In this document: one piece after another, positions 16,451 to 26,431 of the stretch
How positions within the stretch are numbered: position 1 is the stretch's first letter
How the letters are laid out: each line of letters opens with the position of its first letter
Assembly: GCA_030840105.1 (NCBI GenBank)
Contig: JAUZGC010000109.1
Coordinates: forward strand, 1 to 35,922
Origin: Microbacteriaceae bacterium
Lineage (GTDB): Bacteria; Actinomycetota; Actinomycetes; Actinomycetales; Microbacteriaceae
Reading direction: 5' to 3'
DNA length: 35,922 nt
Notes under the pieces: generated by a model
The model's database searches: none
What the model saw: the letters and a program-made list of their open reading frames with translations, nothing else
What the model was told of the DNA's origin: nothing
Position numbers and translations under genes: made by a program

Positions 16451-19400
16451 TTACGCCCTCGCGAAGCGCAGCGTCACGAGTTGGAACGGCCGAAGCGTCA
16501 AGTCGACCTCGCGCTCGGACTCACTCACGACGGCATCCGTGAAAGACAGCGAGCGTTCGATCAGGTCGGTTTCGACGACGCCAAGCCAGTCGAATCCGGG
16601 AACGAGTTTCGCGCTCGTGCGTGAACCGTGGGCCTCGTACAGACGCACGATCACGTCGCCGGAGCGATCTTCCGCGAGCTTGACCGCCTCGACGACCACC
16701 GCCGGGTTATCGACCGACAGCAGGGATTCAACGGGGCCGGCACCGCGGACTTGTCGCAGCGACAGGTTGAGGCGATAGCCCTCGGCAATCGCCTCGGCGA
16801 TGTCCGCACCGATCAGCACGGACACCCGGAACTGGTGCATGCCCTGGTCTGCGCCGGGGTCGGGGTAGAGCGGGGCCCGCAGGAGCGAGAGCCGCACGGT
16901 CGTGGCGGTGCGGCCATCCGGAAGCGTCGTGCGGCTGATGTCGTGACCATAGGTCGCGTCGTTGGCGACCGCGACGCCGAAGCCCGGCTCCCCTGCGTGC
17001 ACCCAGCGATGTGCAGCCGTCTCGAACCTGGCGACGTCCCACGACGTGTTCGCGTGCGTCGGCCGATAGACATGCCCGAACTGGATTTCGGATGCCGCAC
17101 GCTCGGCGTGCACGTCGAATGGGAAGGCGAGCTTGAGCAGTTTCTGCCTGTCCCGCCAGTCCACGCTGGTCAGGATCTCGAGTGCTCCGTTCTCGTCGTG
17201 CAGGCTCAGTTCCTGCACGATGCGGGATGCGCCCGTCGAGCGCACCACGCGAACCGCACGGCCGTCATCCGTCACTCCCACGCTCTCCGCGTCGGTGAGT
17301 TCACGCCCCGAGAGCGTGTACTCCGCGTCGATGTCCCAGGCATCCCACTGCGTCGGGGTATCCCTGAACAGCTGGAGCACGTTGCCCGCGACACCGGGCG
17401 GGATGACCTCACGGTCGGCGTCGAGGTCCATGGCCGAGACGATCAGCCCGCGCCGATCGACCAGGATGCGCACGCGGGAGTTCTCGAGGATGAACCCGTC
17501 GTCGGCCTCGGTGACGATGCTCGCCTGCGGCAGACCGCGCGATGCTCCACCGAATGCCGGAGTGCCCTCGCGCCAATACGGGCCGGCGTTGAACGTCACT
17601 TCCTCGTCGCCGTCGCCGGCGAGGCGCGCGAGCGAAAGCCCGATCTGGAACTCGAGGAGCTGACGGATCGCTTCGTAGTTGCCTTCCACCTCCTGGTGCA
17701 CCCACGCGATCGACGTTCCGGAAAGGATGTCGTGGAACTGCTGCAGAAGCACCATCTTCCAGGTCTGGTCCAGCAGGTCGTACGGGTAATCCTCGCCCGT
17801 GCGAATGGTCGCGAGAGTCGCCCACAATTCGGCCTCCCGCAGCAGATGTTCGCTCCTGCGGTTGCCTCGCTTGGTCCGAGCCTGGGAGGTGTATGCCCCC
17901 CGGTGCAGCTCCAGGTACATTTCTCCCGACCAGATCGGCGGGTCGGCATATTCGGCCTCGGCCGCCTCGAAGAAGCGACGCGGTGAGCTCAGCTCCGTCC
18001 GGGGTGAGCCCTCGAGGTCGCCTGTGCGGTGCGCGGCGGCGAGCATCTCCCGCGTCGGCCCACCGCCACCGTCACCCCACCCGAACGGGATGAGGGAGGT
18101 GTTCGCTGCGCCACCCTCGGCAAATTGACGCTCCGCCCTGGCCAGGTCGGCCGCGGATAGCTCCGAGTTGTAGGTGTCCGCGGGCGTGAAATGCGTGAAG
18201 ATGCGCGTCCCGTCGATGCCCTCCCAGAGGAAGGTGTGGTGCGGCATCCGATTGGTCTGGTTCCAGGAGAGCTTCTGCGTGAAGAACCAGCGCGAGCCCG
18301 CCGCGGCGAAGATCTGCGGCAAGGCAGCCGAGAAGCCGAACGAGTCCGGCAGCCACACGTCGAGCGGTTCGACACCGAGCTGCTGCATGAAGAACCGCTT
18401 GCCCGTCACGAACTGGCGCACCATCGCTTCACCGCCGACCAGGTTGGTATCGGACTCGACCCACATGCCGCCCGCCGGCGTGATGCGTCCGGCCGCGACC
18501 TGCGCCTTGACCCGCTCGAACAATTCGGGATAGTGCTCCTGCAGCCAGGCGTAGTGCTGGGCGGATGACGCGGCGAACACGAATTCCGGATCATCCTCGA
18601 TCAGCGCGAGAACGTTCGAGAACGTCCGCGCGACCTTCCGTACGGACTCGCGCACGGGCCACAACCAGGCGGAATCGATGTGCGCGTGGCCCACGGCGTG
18701 CACGCGGTGGGCGCTCGCGTGTGCGGGCTGCGCAAGGACGCCGGCGAGCGCAGCTCGCCCATCCGCGGCCGTCCCGGCCACGTCATCCGGGTCGGTCGCC
18801 TCGATCGCGCTGCCGAGCGCCCGCAGGATCTGGGCCCGGCGCTGGAGCGTTGGTGGCAGCTCGTGCACGAGGCCGACAAGAGTCCAGATGTCCTGCAGGA
18901 ACTCCCAGACCTGGACGTCCAGAAGGCCGAGCTCGAGACGGTTCAGGCGATAGATCGGGTCGCGACCGGCCGTCGCCTTGTCGCCGAGCAGGTTCGGGGC
19001 GAAGCTGAAGTCGCCGGCGTTGGCCGGATTCGAGGCGGCCTCCAGGTAAACATCGACCGCACCGTGCGGAACCGGCACGTACGGGTTGAGCGGCTCGATC
19101 GCCTTGATGATGACGCCATCCGGCGTGTACGCGGTGCCCTCCGCCTGGAAGCCGGGCGGGGTGGTCACGAAACCAAGGTCGACGACGAGCTCCGGCCTGG
19201 TCCCCTGCACAGACCACTCGCTCGGCACCTGGCCCACGACATGAAACCAGACCGTCCCCCACGGCGGACCCCAGGAATCGCCTACCGCAAACGCCCGGTA
19301 CTCCTTGCCGAGTGCCGCCGCAAAAGGGACGGGTTCGTCCGGCACGCTCCACGCCGTGATCTCGACGGGTACGGTCTCGCGGTAGACGGCCGGCGTGACC

Positions 19401-19456
19401 CGCTCGCGCACAAAACGATCGACACGCATGAGCATGAGGCTGTCGGCATCGTGCAC
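16451..19456 (-). CDS. GH38 alpha-mannosidase
   Basis: A 1001-residue glycoside hydrolase family 38 enzyme. The zinc-site motif VGHAHIDSAWLWP is at about residue 255. The nucleophile region WLPDSFGFSAALPQI is at about 368-382, where the Asp of LPDSFG is the expected nucleophile. Before it comes an N-terminal beta domain, and after it the long GH38 C-terminal region. No signal peptide is seen, so it should be cytoplasmic, cleaving alpha-mannose from imported or recycled glycans. GTG 19456 is preceded by GGAGG with a 5-nt spacer, which fixes the start. It stands alone on its strand: no sugar transporter or ROK/LacI regulator adjoins it, and the aldo/keto reductase upstream is 98 bp away. The in vivo substrate is unknown. 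Confidence 0.93.
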   Translation of the reverse strand: MHDADSLMLMRVDRFVRERVTPAVYRETVPVEITAWSVPDEPVPFAAALGKEYRAFAVGDSWGPPWGTVWFHVVGQVPSEWSVQGTRPELVVDLGFVTTPPGFQAEGTAYTPDGVIIKAIEPLNPYVPVPHGAVDVYLEAASNPANAGDFSFAPNLLGDKATAGRDPIYRLNRLELGLLDVQVWEFLQDIWTLVGLVHELPPTLQRRAQILRALGSAIEATDPDDVAGTAADGRAALAGVLAQPAHASAHRVHAVGHAHIDSAWLWPVRESVRKVARTFSNVLALIEDDPEFVFAASSAQHYAWLQEHYPELFERVKAQVAAGRITPAGGMWVESDTNLVGGEAMVRQFVTGKRFFMQQLGVEPLDVWLPDSFGFSAALPQIFAAAGSRWFFTQKLSWNQTNRMPHHTFLWEGIDGTRIFTHFTPADTYNSELSAADLARAERQFAEGGAANTSLIPFGWGDGGGGPTREMLAAAHRTGDLEGSPRTELSSPRRFFEAAEAEYADPPIWSGEMYLELHRGAYTSQARTKRGNRRSEHLLREAELWATLATIRTGEDYPYDLLDQTWKMVLLQQFHDILSGTSIAWVHQEVEGNYEAIRQLLEFQIGLSLARLAGDGDEEVTFNAGPYWREGTPAFGGASRGLPQASIVTEADDGFILENSRVRILVDRRGLIVSAMDLDADREVIPPGVAGNVLQLFRDTPTQWDAWDIDAEYTLSGRELTDAESVGVTDDGRAVRVVRSTGASRIVQELSLHDENGALEILTSVDWRDRQKLLKLAFPFDVHAERAASEIQFGHVYRPTHANTSWDVARFETAAHRWVHAGEPGFGVAVANDATYGHDISRTTLPDGRTATTVRLSLLRAPLYPDPGADQGMHQFRVSVLIGADIAEAIAEGYRLNLSLRQVRGAGPVESLLSVDNPAVVVEAVKLAEDRSGDVIVRLYEAHGSRTSAKLVPGFDWLGVVETDLIERSLSFTDAVVSESEREVDLTLRPFQLVTLRFARA

Positions 19457-19554
19457 AGGGCCCTCCGTCTCGAGTAGACCACATCGACTACCAGCATGGC
19501 AGTCACGCCGACGGAGCGTAAGCGCAGAGTCAGAGTCCGCGCCCTCGGCGGCGG

Positions 19555-20523
19555 CTACGCAGGCGCGAAAATACTCGAGATCTCAGCGATGTCAGCTGCG
19601 CTCGGTGTCCAGGCCGTTGCGGCATCCGCGTTCTGGATGATCTGCTCCGGCTTCGTCGCACCTGCGATGACGCTCGAGAGCCCTGGCTGGGCGAGCAACC
19701 AGGCGAAGGTCGCCTCGAGCATGCTCACGCCGCGCTCCTCACAGAAGGCCTGGTAGCGATCGATCGTGTCCCACGGCGCGTTGTCGGCGAGGTGCTTGCG
19801 GATCATCATGATGCGGCTGTCGGCCGGGCCGCCCTCGCGGTTGAACTTGCCCGTGAGAAGTCCGTTGTAGAGCGGGAAGAACGGGAGGAAGCCCAGGCCG
19901 TATGCGTTCACCGCAGGCAGCACCTCCTGCTCCGCGTCGCGGACGAGGAGGCTGTACTCGTTCTGCGCCGAGATGAACCGCGGATGCCCGTGCAGCCTGG
20001 CCGTGTACTCGGCATCCGCGATCTGCCAGCCCGCGAGGTTCGAGTGGCCGATGTAGCGGATCTTGCCCTCGCCGATGAGGTCGTCGAGCGTGTCGAGCGT
20101 CTCCTCGATCGGCGTGTTCGGGTCAGGCACGTGCAGCTGGTACAGGTCGATCCAATCGGTCTGCAGCCTGCGCAGGGATGCCTCGACGGCGAGCCTGATG
20201 TAGCGGCGCGACCCGCGCGCGTTCCAGTCGGGCCCGTTGGCGCCCCCCATGTCCATACCGAACTTGGTTGCGAGCACGATGTCGCCGCGCTTGCCCTTGA
20301 GCGCATTACCCATGAGCGTCTCAGAGAGTCCCCGCTCAGCGCCGTAGATGTCGGCCGTGTCGAACAGGGTTACGCCCGCACCGATCGCCGCGTCGATGAC
20401 AGCGTTCGTGCCTTCCTGGGTTTCGGTTGCGGTGCCGGTTCGTCCGAAGTTGTTGCAGCCCAGGCCGATCGTGGAAACGATGAGTCCTGAGGCGCCGAGG
20501 TTGCGGTATTCGATCTGAGACAT
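19555..20523 (-). CDS. Aldo/keto reductase
   Basis: A 322-residue (beta/alpha)8 NADPH-dependent oxidoreductase. The catalytic tetrad is visible as D55 and Y60 in LFDTADIYG, K87 in LATKFG, and H131 in LYQLHVPD. NADPH-site residues lie near the C-terminus (PGLSSVIAGATKPEQI). It resembles the YajO/Tas-type open-chain reductases that act on small aldehydes or sugars. The physiological substrate cannot be read from sequence. ATG 20523 has no Shine-Dalgarno, so the mRNA may be nearly leaderless. It could be cotranscribed with the mannosidase downstream (98-bp gap), but no functional link is evident. Confidence 0.92.
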   Translation of the reverse strand: MSQIEYRNLGASGLIVSTIGLGCNNFGRTGTATETQEGTNAVIDAAIGAGVTLFDTADIYGAERGLSETLMGNALKGKRGDIVLATKFGMDMGGANGPDWNARGSRRYIRLAVEASLRRLQTDWIDLYQLHVPDPNTPIEETLDTLDDLIGEGKIRYIGHSNLAGWQIADAEYTARLHGHPRFISAQNEYSLLVRDAEQEVLPAVNAYGLGFLPFFPLYNGLLTGKFNREGGPADSRIMMIRKHLADNAPWDTIDRYQAFCEERGVSMLEATFAWLLAQPGLSSVIAGATKPEQIIQNADAATAWTPSAADIAEISSIFAPA

Positions 20524-20630
20524 TCGTCAAGGCTATCGTCGCGGGAGCCTCCCCCTCCTCCACCCGTCCGGCGTGTGCCGCGCTCTCCCCCGATGTCCGA
20601 TTTCCGCGTGTTCGAGTCGGATGCCCGGTC

Positions 20631-20636
20631 TACAGT
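20631..20636 (+). promoter_or_regulatory. -10 box for a leaderless ogt mRNA
   Basis: TACAGT ends 6 nt before the ogt ATG, and no Shine-Dalgarno is present, so transcription would start at or next to the A of ATG. No convincing -35 is seen. Leaderless mRNAs are common in Actinobacteria. Confidence 0.35.
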
Positions 20637-20642
20637 CGAAGC

Positions 20643-21140
20643 ATGACCAGCTCATTTGCGTACCTCATTCGCACCGAGAGCCCCATCGGCCGACTCGAAC
20701 TCACGAGCGATGGCGAGAGCATCACGTCGCTCTCCATCGAGCGCAAGGGGCACCTTCCTTTCGAGGAGCACCCCGAGCGCTCCACTCCCGTTCTCGTCGA
20801 GGCCGCGCGCCAACTCGACGAATACTTCGCGGGCACACGACGTGACTTCGATCTGCCCGTCCGACCCGTCGGCACGGACTTCCAGCGCGCCGTGTGGGAC
20901 CGACTCGACTCATTGGGCTGGGGCGAGTACACCTCGTACGGAGAACTCGGCAACGACATCGGCAAGCCAGGCTCCGCACGCGCCATCGGTGGCGCCGTGG
21001 GTTCGAATCCCATTCCCATCATCATTGGCTGCCACCGCGTGCTCTCCTCGAACGGCAGGATCACGGGATACAGCGGTGGAGAGGGCATCCCAACCAAGCT
21101 GTGGCTGCTCGCCCACGAGGGAATCACCCTGGCGGCATGA
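20643..21140 (+). CDS. ogt: Methylated-DNA-protein cysteine methyltransferase
   Basis: A 165-residue Ogt/AGT suicide repair protein. The helix-turn-helix segment is FQRAVWDRLDSLGWGEYTSY (80-99). The Asn hinge lies in GGAVGSNPIPII. The active-site motif is IIGCHRVLSS with acceptor C130, followed by TGYSGGEGIPTKLWLL. It transfers methyl or alkyl groups from O6-guanine to its own cysteine. The residue before the acceptor Cys is Gly, not the Pro of the canonical PCHR motif; this is a substitution to note but not a loss of the acceptor. It overlaps the glycosylase gene by ATGA, forming an alkylation-repair operon. No Ada-type regulator lies next to it. Confidence 0.94.
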   Translation: MTSSFAYLIRTESPIGRLELTSDGESITSLSIERKGHLPFEEHPERSTPVLVEAARQLDEYFAGTRRDFDLPVRPVGTDFQRAVWDRLDSLGWGEYTSYGELGNDIGKPGSARAIGGAVGSNPIPIIIGCHRVLSSNGRITGYSGGEGIPTKLWLLAHEGITLAA

Positions 21141-21784
21141 CAACCAACAGTGCGACGACGGTGGCGGCGGGCGATGCCCCGGGAAAGCCCGCCCGCCCGC
21201 CGATCGCCGTGGGCGACGACGGTGTCTCGCGCTGCGCCTGGGTCGGGCATGACGCGGAGTACGTGCGTTACCACGATGAGGAGTGGGGGCGCGAGCAGAA
21301 GGACAACCGGGCGCTGTTTGAGAAGCTGTGCCTCGAGGGTTTTCAGGCGGGGCTCTCCTGGATCACCATCCTCAGGCGTCGGCCCGCGTTCCGCGAAGTC
21401 TTCTTCGACTTCGATGTCGAGCGCGTGGCCGCGATGACCGAACGAGACGTCGAGCGACTCCTCCAGGATGCGCGGATCATCCGGCATCGCGGCAAGATCG
21501 AGGCCACCATCGGCAATGCACGAGCGACGCAGGAGCTCGACGGGAGCCTCACCGAGCTGATGTGGCGATTCGCGCCGGATGCAGCGGCGCGGTCGAGACC
21601 CAGGACATACGCGGAGATGCCCGCTGTCACGCCGGAGTCGGCCGCGATGAGTGTCGAACTCCGCAAGCGGGGCTTTCGCTTCGTCGGCCCAACGACGATG
21701 TACGCGCTCATGCAGTCCACGGGCATGGTCGACGATCACTTCGTCGGGTGCTGGCGCACGGAGCCGCAGATGAAGTCAGCCTGA
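21137..21784 (+). CDS. tag: DNA-3-methyladenine glycosylase I
   Basis: A 215-residue Tag-family glycosylase of the helix-hairpin-helix superfamily. It excises 3-methyladenine from alkylated DNA. All four zinc ligands of the Tag zinc snap are seen: C33 (SRCAW), H46 (YHDEEWG), H201 (DDHF) and C205 (GCW). Other motifs are LFEKLCLEGFQAGLSWITIL and VGPTTMYALMQSTG. The first 25 residues are an Ala/Thr/Pro-rich extension. ATG 21137 overlaps the ogt stop by ATGA, so both repair enzymes are co-translated. The stop codon lies inside a perfect 22-bp direct repeat that continues into the gap. Confidence 0.95.
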   Translation: MTTNSATTVAAGDAPGKPARPPIAVGDDGVSRCAWVGHDAEYVRYHDEEWGREQKDNRALFEKLCLEGFQAGLSWITILRRRPAFREVFFDFDVERVAAMTERDVERLLQDARIIRHRGKIEATIGNARATQELDGSLTELMWRFAPDAAARSRPRTYAEMPAVTPESAAMSVELRKRGFRFVGPTTMYALMQSTGMVDDHFVGCWRTEPQMKSA

Positions 21785-21840
21785 ATTCGCCCTGATGAAG
21801 TCAGCCTGAATTCGCTCAGGCCCGGATCAGGCCTGAATTC
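21769..21840 (+). repeat. Direct repeats across the tag stop codon
   Basis: A perfect 22-bp repeat occurs at 21769-21790 and 21794-21815. Its shorter core GCCTGAATTC occurs a third time at 21831-21840. The first copy contains the tag stop codon; the second repeats it downstream. Confidence 0.9.
21816..21836 (+). other. Hairpin TCAGGCC/GGCCTGA
   Basis: A perfect 7-bp stem with a 7-nt loop lies 32 nt after the tag stop. No U-tract follows. It may be the first part of a double-hairpin transcript end. Confidence 0.5.
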
Positions 21841-21845
21841 ACTCA

Positions 21846-21867
21846 GACTGGGCCTTGGGCCCGAGTC
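21846..21867 (+). terminator. Probable tag terminator hairpin
   Basis: GACTGGGCC pairs with GGCCC-G-AGTC, leaving one bulged G and a 3-nt loop. This is the strongest stem after tag. It lacks a U-tract, as many actinobacterial terminators do. Confidence 0.5.
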
Positions 21868-22024
21868 ACGAGAACTGGCTTCAAGCCCGATTGACGGGAG
21901 GGGAGGTCGGGCCGACCATGGCGCTCCTGTCGATGCACCGGATTCTCGCGCATGTGACCATGTCCGCTCGTGCCCGACCGCAGGCGGAGATGTCTGTGTC
22001 ATCATGCATCCGAGCAATCAAACT

Positions 22025-22045
22025 CAGTGCGAAGTTCTCGCACTG
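22025..22045. other. Perfect hairpin CAGTGCGA/TCGCACTG
   Basis: An 8-bp perfect stem with a 5-nt loop, extendable by a G-U and a C-G pair to 10 bp. A smaller CCGA/TCGG hairpin follows directly. Neither flanking gene explains it. Confidence 0.55.
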
Positions 22046-22137
22046 GGCCACCGATGCGTCGGCCCGACAGATTGGCGAGTGGATTCACGCGGACGATCGC
22101 GCAGATCCAGTCAGTCTCGCCTGGCTCGCTGCCTCCT

Positions 22138-22226
22138 CTGGTTGCACTGTTACTGTGGTTGCACTTCTCTGTGGTCGCACTGTTCAGTAGCACTGCCCTG
22201 TGGTCGCAACCGTGGCTGCACTTTTC
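22138..22226. repeat. 16-bp degenerate tandem repeat (TGTGGTYGCACT)
   Basis: Units begin at 22138, 22154, 22170, 22199 and 22211, with a decayed unit at 22186. The shared core is TGTGGTYGCACT. The first three units follow an exact 16-bp period. There are no unique spacers, so it is not a CRISPR array. Confidence 0.75.
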
Positions 22227-22256
22227 GCTGTCAAGCCGTGATCACAATTCACTAAC

Positions 22257-22273
22257 ACTGAGTATACCTCAGT
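22257..22273 (-). terminator. Candidate yaaA terminator
   Basis: ACTGAG and CTCAGT form a perfect 6-bp stem with a 5-nt loop, 30 nt after the yaaA stop. The stretch that follows on the minus strand is T/A-rich but has no clean U-tract. Confidence 0.4.
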
Positions 22274-22302
22274 TTCAAGCCGGGAGACAGCTTCACAGAG
22301 AA

Positions 22303-23088
22303 CTATCGGAGGGCGACCATGAGCTTTCCTGGTGCCCCCACAACATGCGGCACCGTGAGCTCCAACGCGCCCGCTTCGACACCCACATCGAAGCCACTGC
22401 CGATCGCCCACTCACGCAACTCACGCGCGTTCGCGTGCTCGACGCCGGACTGAATGATGGCTCGCACGAACTGGCCTTTGGCTTGCTTGTTGAAATGGTT
22501 GAGAGCACGCGTGCGCCCATCTTCGTCTCGAGTGACGACATGCACGGACAGTGTGTCGTCGCGTCGCGGCGCGGGGCCGAGCCCGACATATCCTTGTGAG
22601 CGCAGATCGAGCACGAGCCCCTCGTATGCGTCGAGCGCGGCGGCAACCGGCGGGGCCCAGTGCTTCTTGAGCGGCAGGTCCGGCAGGCGAGAATCGAACG
22701 ACAGGCGGTACGCGGGGATGAAGTCAAGCGCCGCGACCGGCCCGAGCATCGCGGAATGAATCGCGACGTGACGGTGCGCGAAAGCCCGCTCCGCGGGAGT
22801 GAGCGACCCGGCATCCAGCGCATCGAAGAGCACGCCCGTGTACCTGTCGATCGCCGGCATGGTTGCCGAGGTCGTGACCGCACGATTTCGGTCGACCTCG
22901 GCGTGCTGCTTCGGTCCGAGCTTGAGCGCGGAAACGGCCGCTTCGCGATTGCGCGCGAGCGCCCGCACGGCGCGGATGACCGAGCGACGCGGCGACGTCA
23001 GTGCAGTGAATTCCAGAGCGGCGAGGTCGAGAGGGTCACCGTCTCCCCCGTCCCGTTTCGTTTCTGACGGAGGGAGAAGAATAAGCAC
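22303..23088 (-). CDS. yaaA: YaaA-family peroxide-stress protein
   Basis: A 261-residue YaaA/DUF328 (UPF0246) protein. The N-terminal MLILLPPSETK signature is present, along with VLFDALDAGSLTPAERAFA and the conserved NHFNKQAKGQFVRA. In E. coli YaaA limits intracellular free iron during hydrogen-peroxide stress and has DNA-binding features. The start is GTG 23088, chosen because the family begins with this exact signature; no strong Shine-Dalgarno precedes it. It lies 54 bp downstream of the small kinase gene on the same strand and may be read from the same transcript. The protein is slightly longer than the E. coli one. Confidence 0.92.
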   Translation of the reverse strand: MLILLPPSETKRDGGDGDPLDLAALEFTALTSPRRSVIRAVRALARNREAAVSALKLGPKQHAEVDRNRAVTTSATMPAIDRYTGVLFDALDAGSLTPAERAFAHRHVAIHSAMLGPVAALDFIPAYRLSFDSRLPDLPLKKHWAPPVAAALDAYEGLVLDLRSQGYVGLGPAPRRDDTLSVHVVTRDEDGRTRALNHFNKQAKGQFVRAIIQSGVEHANARELREWAIGSGFDVGVEAGALELTVPHVVGAPGKLMVALR

Positions 23089-23142
23089 CCAGCAAGCCTA
23101 AGCCAGGCCTGCCGACCCGTGTGCGACCCCCAGTGCAGAGCG

Positions 23143-23721
23143 CTAACGGGCGAGAAAAGTGAAGGCGATCTCGACGTTTTCGCCGATCGGCGCGACAGTG
23201 TCCAAGGTCACGCGAGGCAGGAGAGCGCTCTGGCCCTTCCACTCGTCGTACTCCTCCAGACTCTGCTCGACGGCACGCCAGGATCCGGCTTCGATGTTGG
23301 GGAGCGTGCGTCCGCGCTTCTCGAGCCTCGCTCTGTGCAGTTCCTTGTCGGAACACATAACCTCAACCACGCGCACATCCACACCGACTCGCGCAGCCAG
23401 GTCTCGCCACTGCAGCCGTGCGGACATGACGGCATTCACAGCATCCACGATCACAGAGCGACCGGAGCTCAACACCTGCTCCGCCATGGTCTCGGCGACC
23501 AGATAGGCCGCCAGGCCAGTGGGCTGATCCGCGTCGATCCCGGCACGCAGGATGGCGGACTCGATCGGGTCGACAGACACGATGGTCGCGCCCAGCCTCG
23601 CACTCAGGATCTCAGCGATGGTGGACTTTCCTGTCCCTGGCAAGCCGGCCATGGCAATCAGAACGGGAACATGAACATCCCCGAACTGACGGTCAACCGC
23701 AGGTTTTCCCGCGTCGGCCAT
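23143..23721 (-). CDS. Small P-loop kinase (AAA_33/zeta-like) after atpC
   Basis: A 192-residue P-loop NTPase. Walker A is AGLPGTGKSTIAE (about residues 25-37). A DxxE-type element VSVDPIESAIL follows at about 49-59. The substrate-side Arg cluster lies in LHRARLEKRGRTLPNIE. The fold belongs to the group of small-molecule kinases that includes gluconate, shikimate and zeta-toxin-type enzymes. No antitoxin neighbours it, so a toxin role is unlikely. The phosphate acceptor is unknown. ATG 23721 lies only 2 bp after the atpC stop, so it is cotranscribed with the ATP synthase. That is unusual for this operon and may reflect chance operon extension. Confidence 0.85.
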   Translation of the reverse strand: MADAGKPAVDRQFGDVHVPVLIAMAGLPGTGKSTIAEILSARLGATIVSVDPIESAILRAGIDADQPTGLAAYLVAETMAEQVLSSGRSVIVDAVNAVMSARLQWRDLAARVGVDVRVVEVMCSDKELHRARLEKRGRTLPNIEAGSWRAVEQSLEEYDEWKGQSALLPRVTLDTVAPIGENVEIAFTFLAR

Positions 23722-23723
23722 GC

Positions 23724-23987
23724 TTAGACCAGCTCCGCCTGCCGAGCCACGATCGTCACCGTATCGTTCTCCACCGAAAGGAAGCCGTCCTCGGCACTGG
23801 CCCTGACCGACGTTCCACCGGCCAGCGTCACCCGCACCTCACCGGAGGCAAGGATTGCGAGCAGCGGTTCGTGACCGGCCAGGATGCCGATCTCGCCCTC
23901 CACGGTTTTGGCAACGACCATGCTCGCCTCGCCGGACCACACCTCGTGGTCCGCCGCGACGACGCTCACTTTCAACGGCGAAGCCAT
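23724..23987 (-). CDS. atpC: ATP synthase epsilon subunit (short form)
   Basis: An 87-residue F1 epsilon subunit. It has the beta-sandwich domain typical of the family (LKVSVVAADHEVWSGEASMV, GEIGILAGHEPLLAIL, GFLSVENDTVTIVA). It ends where the sandwich ends, and the two C-terminal helices that inhibit ATPase activity in E. coli and bacilli are absent. ATG 23987 lies 2 bp after atpD and has GGAGAA upstream; a longer frame to 24020 would overlap atpD. It links the gamma subunit to the c-ring in the rotor. Confidence 0.95.
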   Translation of the reverse strand: MASPLKVSVVAADHEVWSGEASMVVAKTVEGEIGILAGHEPLLAILASGEVRVTLAGGTSVRASAEDGFLSVENDTVTIVARQAELV

Positions 23988-23989
23988 GC

Positions 23990-26397
<2,408 letters not shown>

Positions 26398-26431
26398 GTC
26401 TCTCCTGTAGTCGTTTCTCTAGGCCCGGCGC

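Larger units (their letters stand above)
21785..22302. other. 518-bp structured gap between convergent tag and yaaA
   Basis: No convincing gene is seen here. A 111-codon frame at 21855-22190 has no family features and no Shine-Dalgarno. The gap is richer in A and T than its neighbours and holds direct repeats at its left end, four perfect or near-perfect hairpins, and a 16-bp-period repeat at 22138-22226. It could hold the two terminators, a structured RNA, or a decayed element. Confidence 0.6.

Noticed and set aside
20630-21739. 369-residue minus-strand open frame over ogt and tag
   Set aside because: Both genes on the plus strand are intact with all catalytic residues; the opposite frame has none.
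21855-22190. 111-residue plus-strand frame in the tag-yaaA gap
   Set aside because: No Shine-Dalgarno, no family features; it spans the 22025-22045 hairpin and the repeat array.
22138-22226. CRISPR-like repeat array
   Set aside because: Units are 12-16 bp and adjacent, with no unique spacers and no cas genes.
23143-23721. Zeta-type toxin of a toxin-antitoxin system
   Set aside because: The P-loop fold is shared with zeta toxins, but there is no antitoxin gene; it lies directly behind atpC as part of a housekeeping operon.
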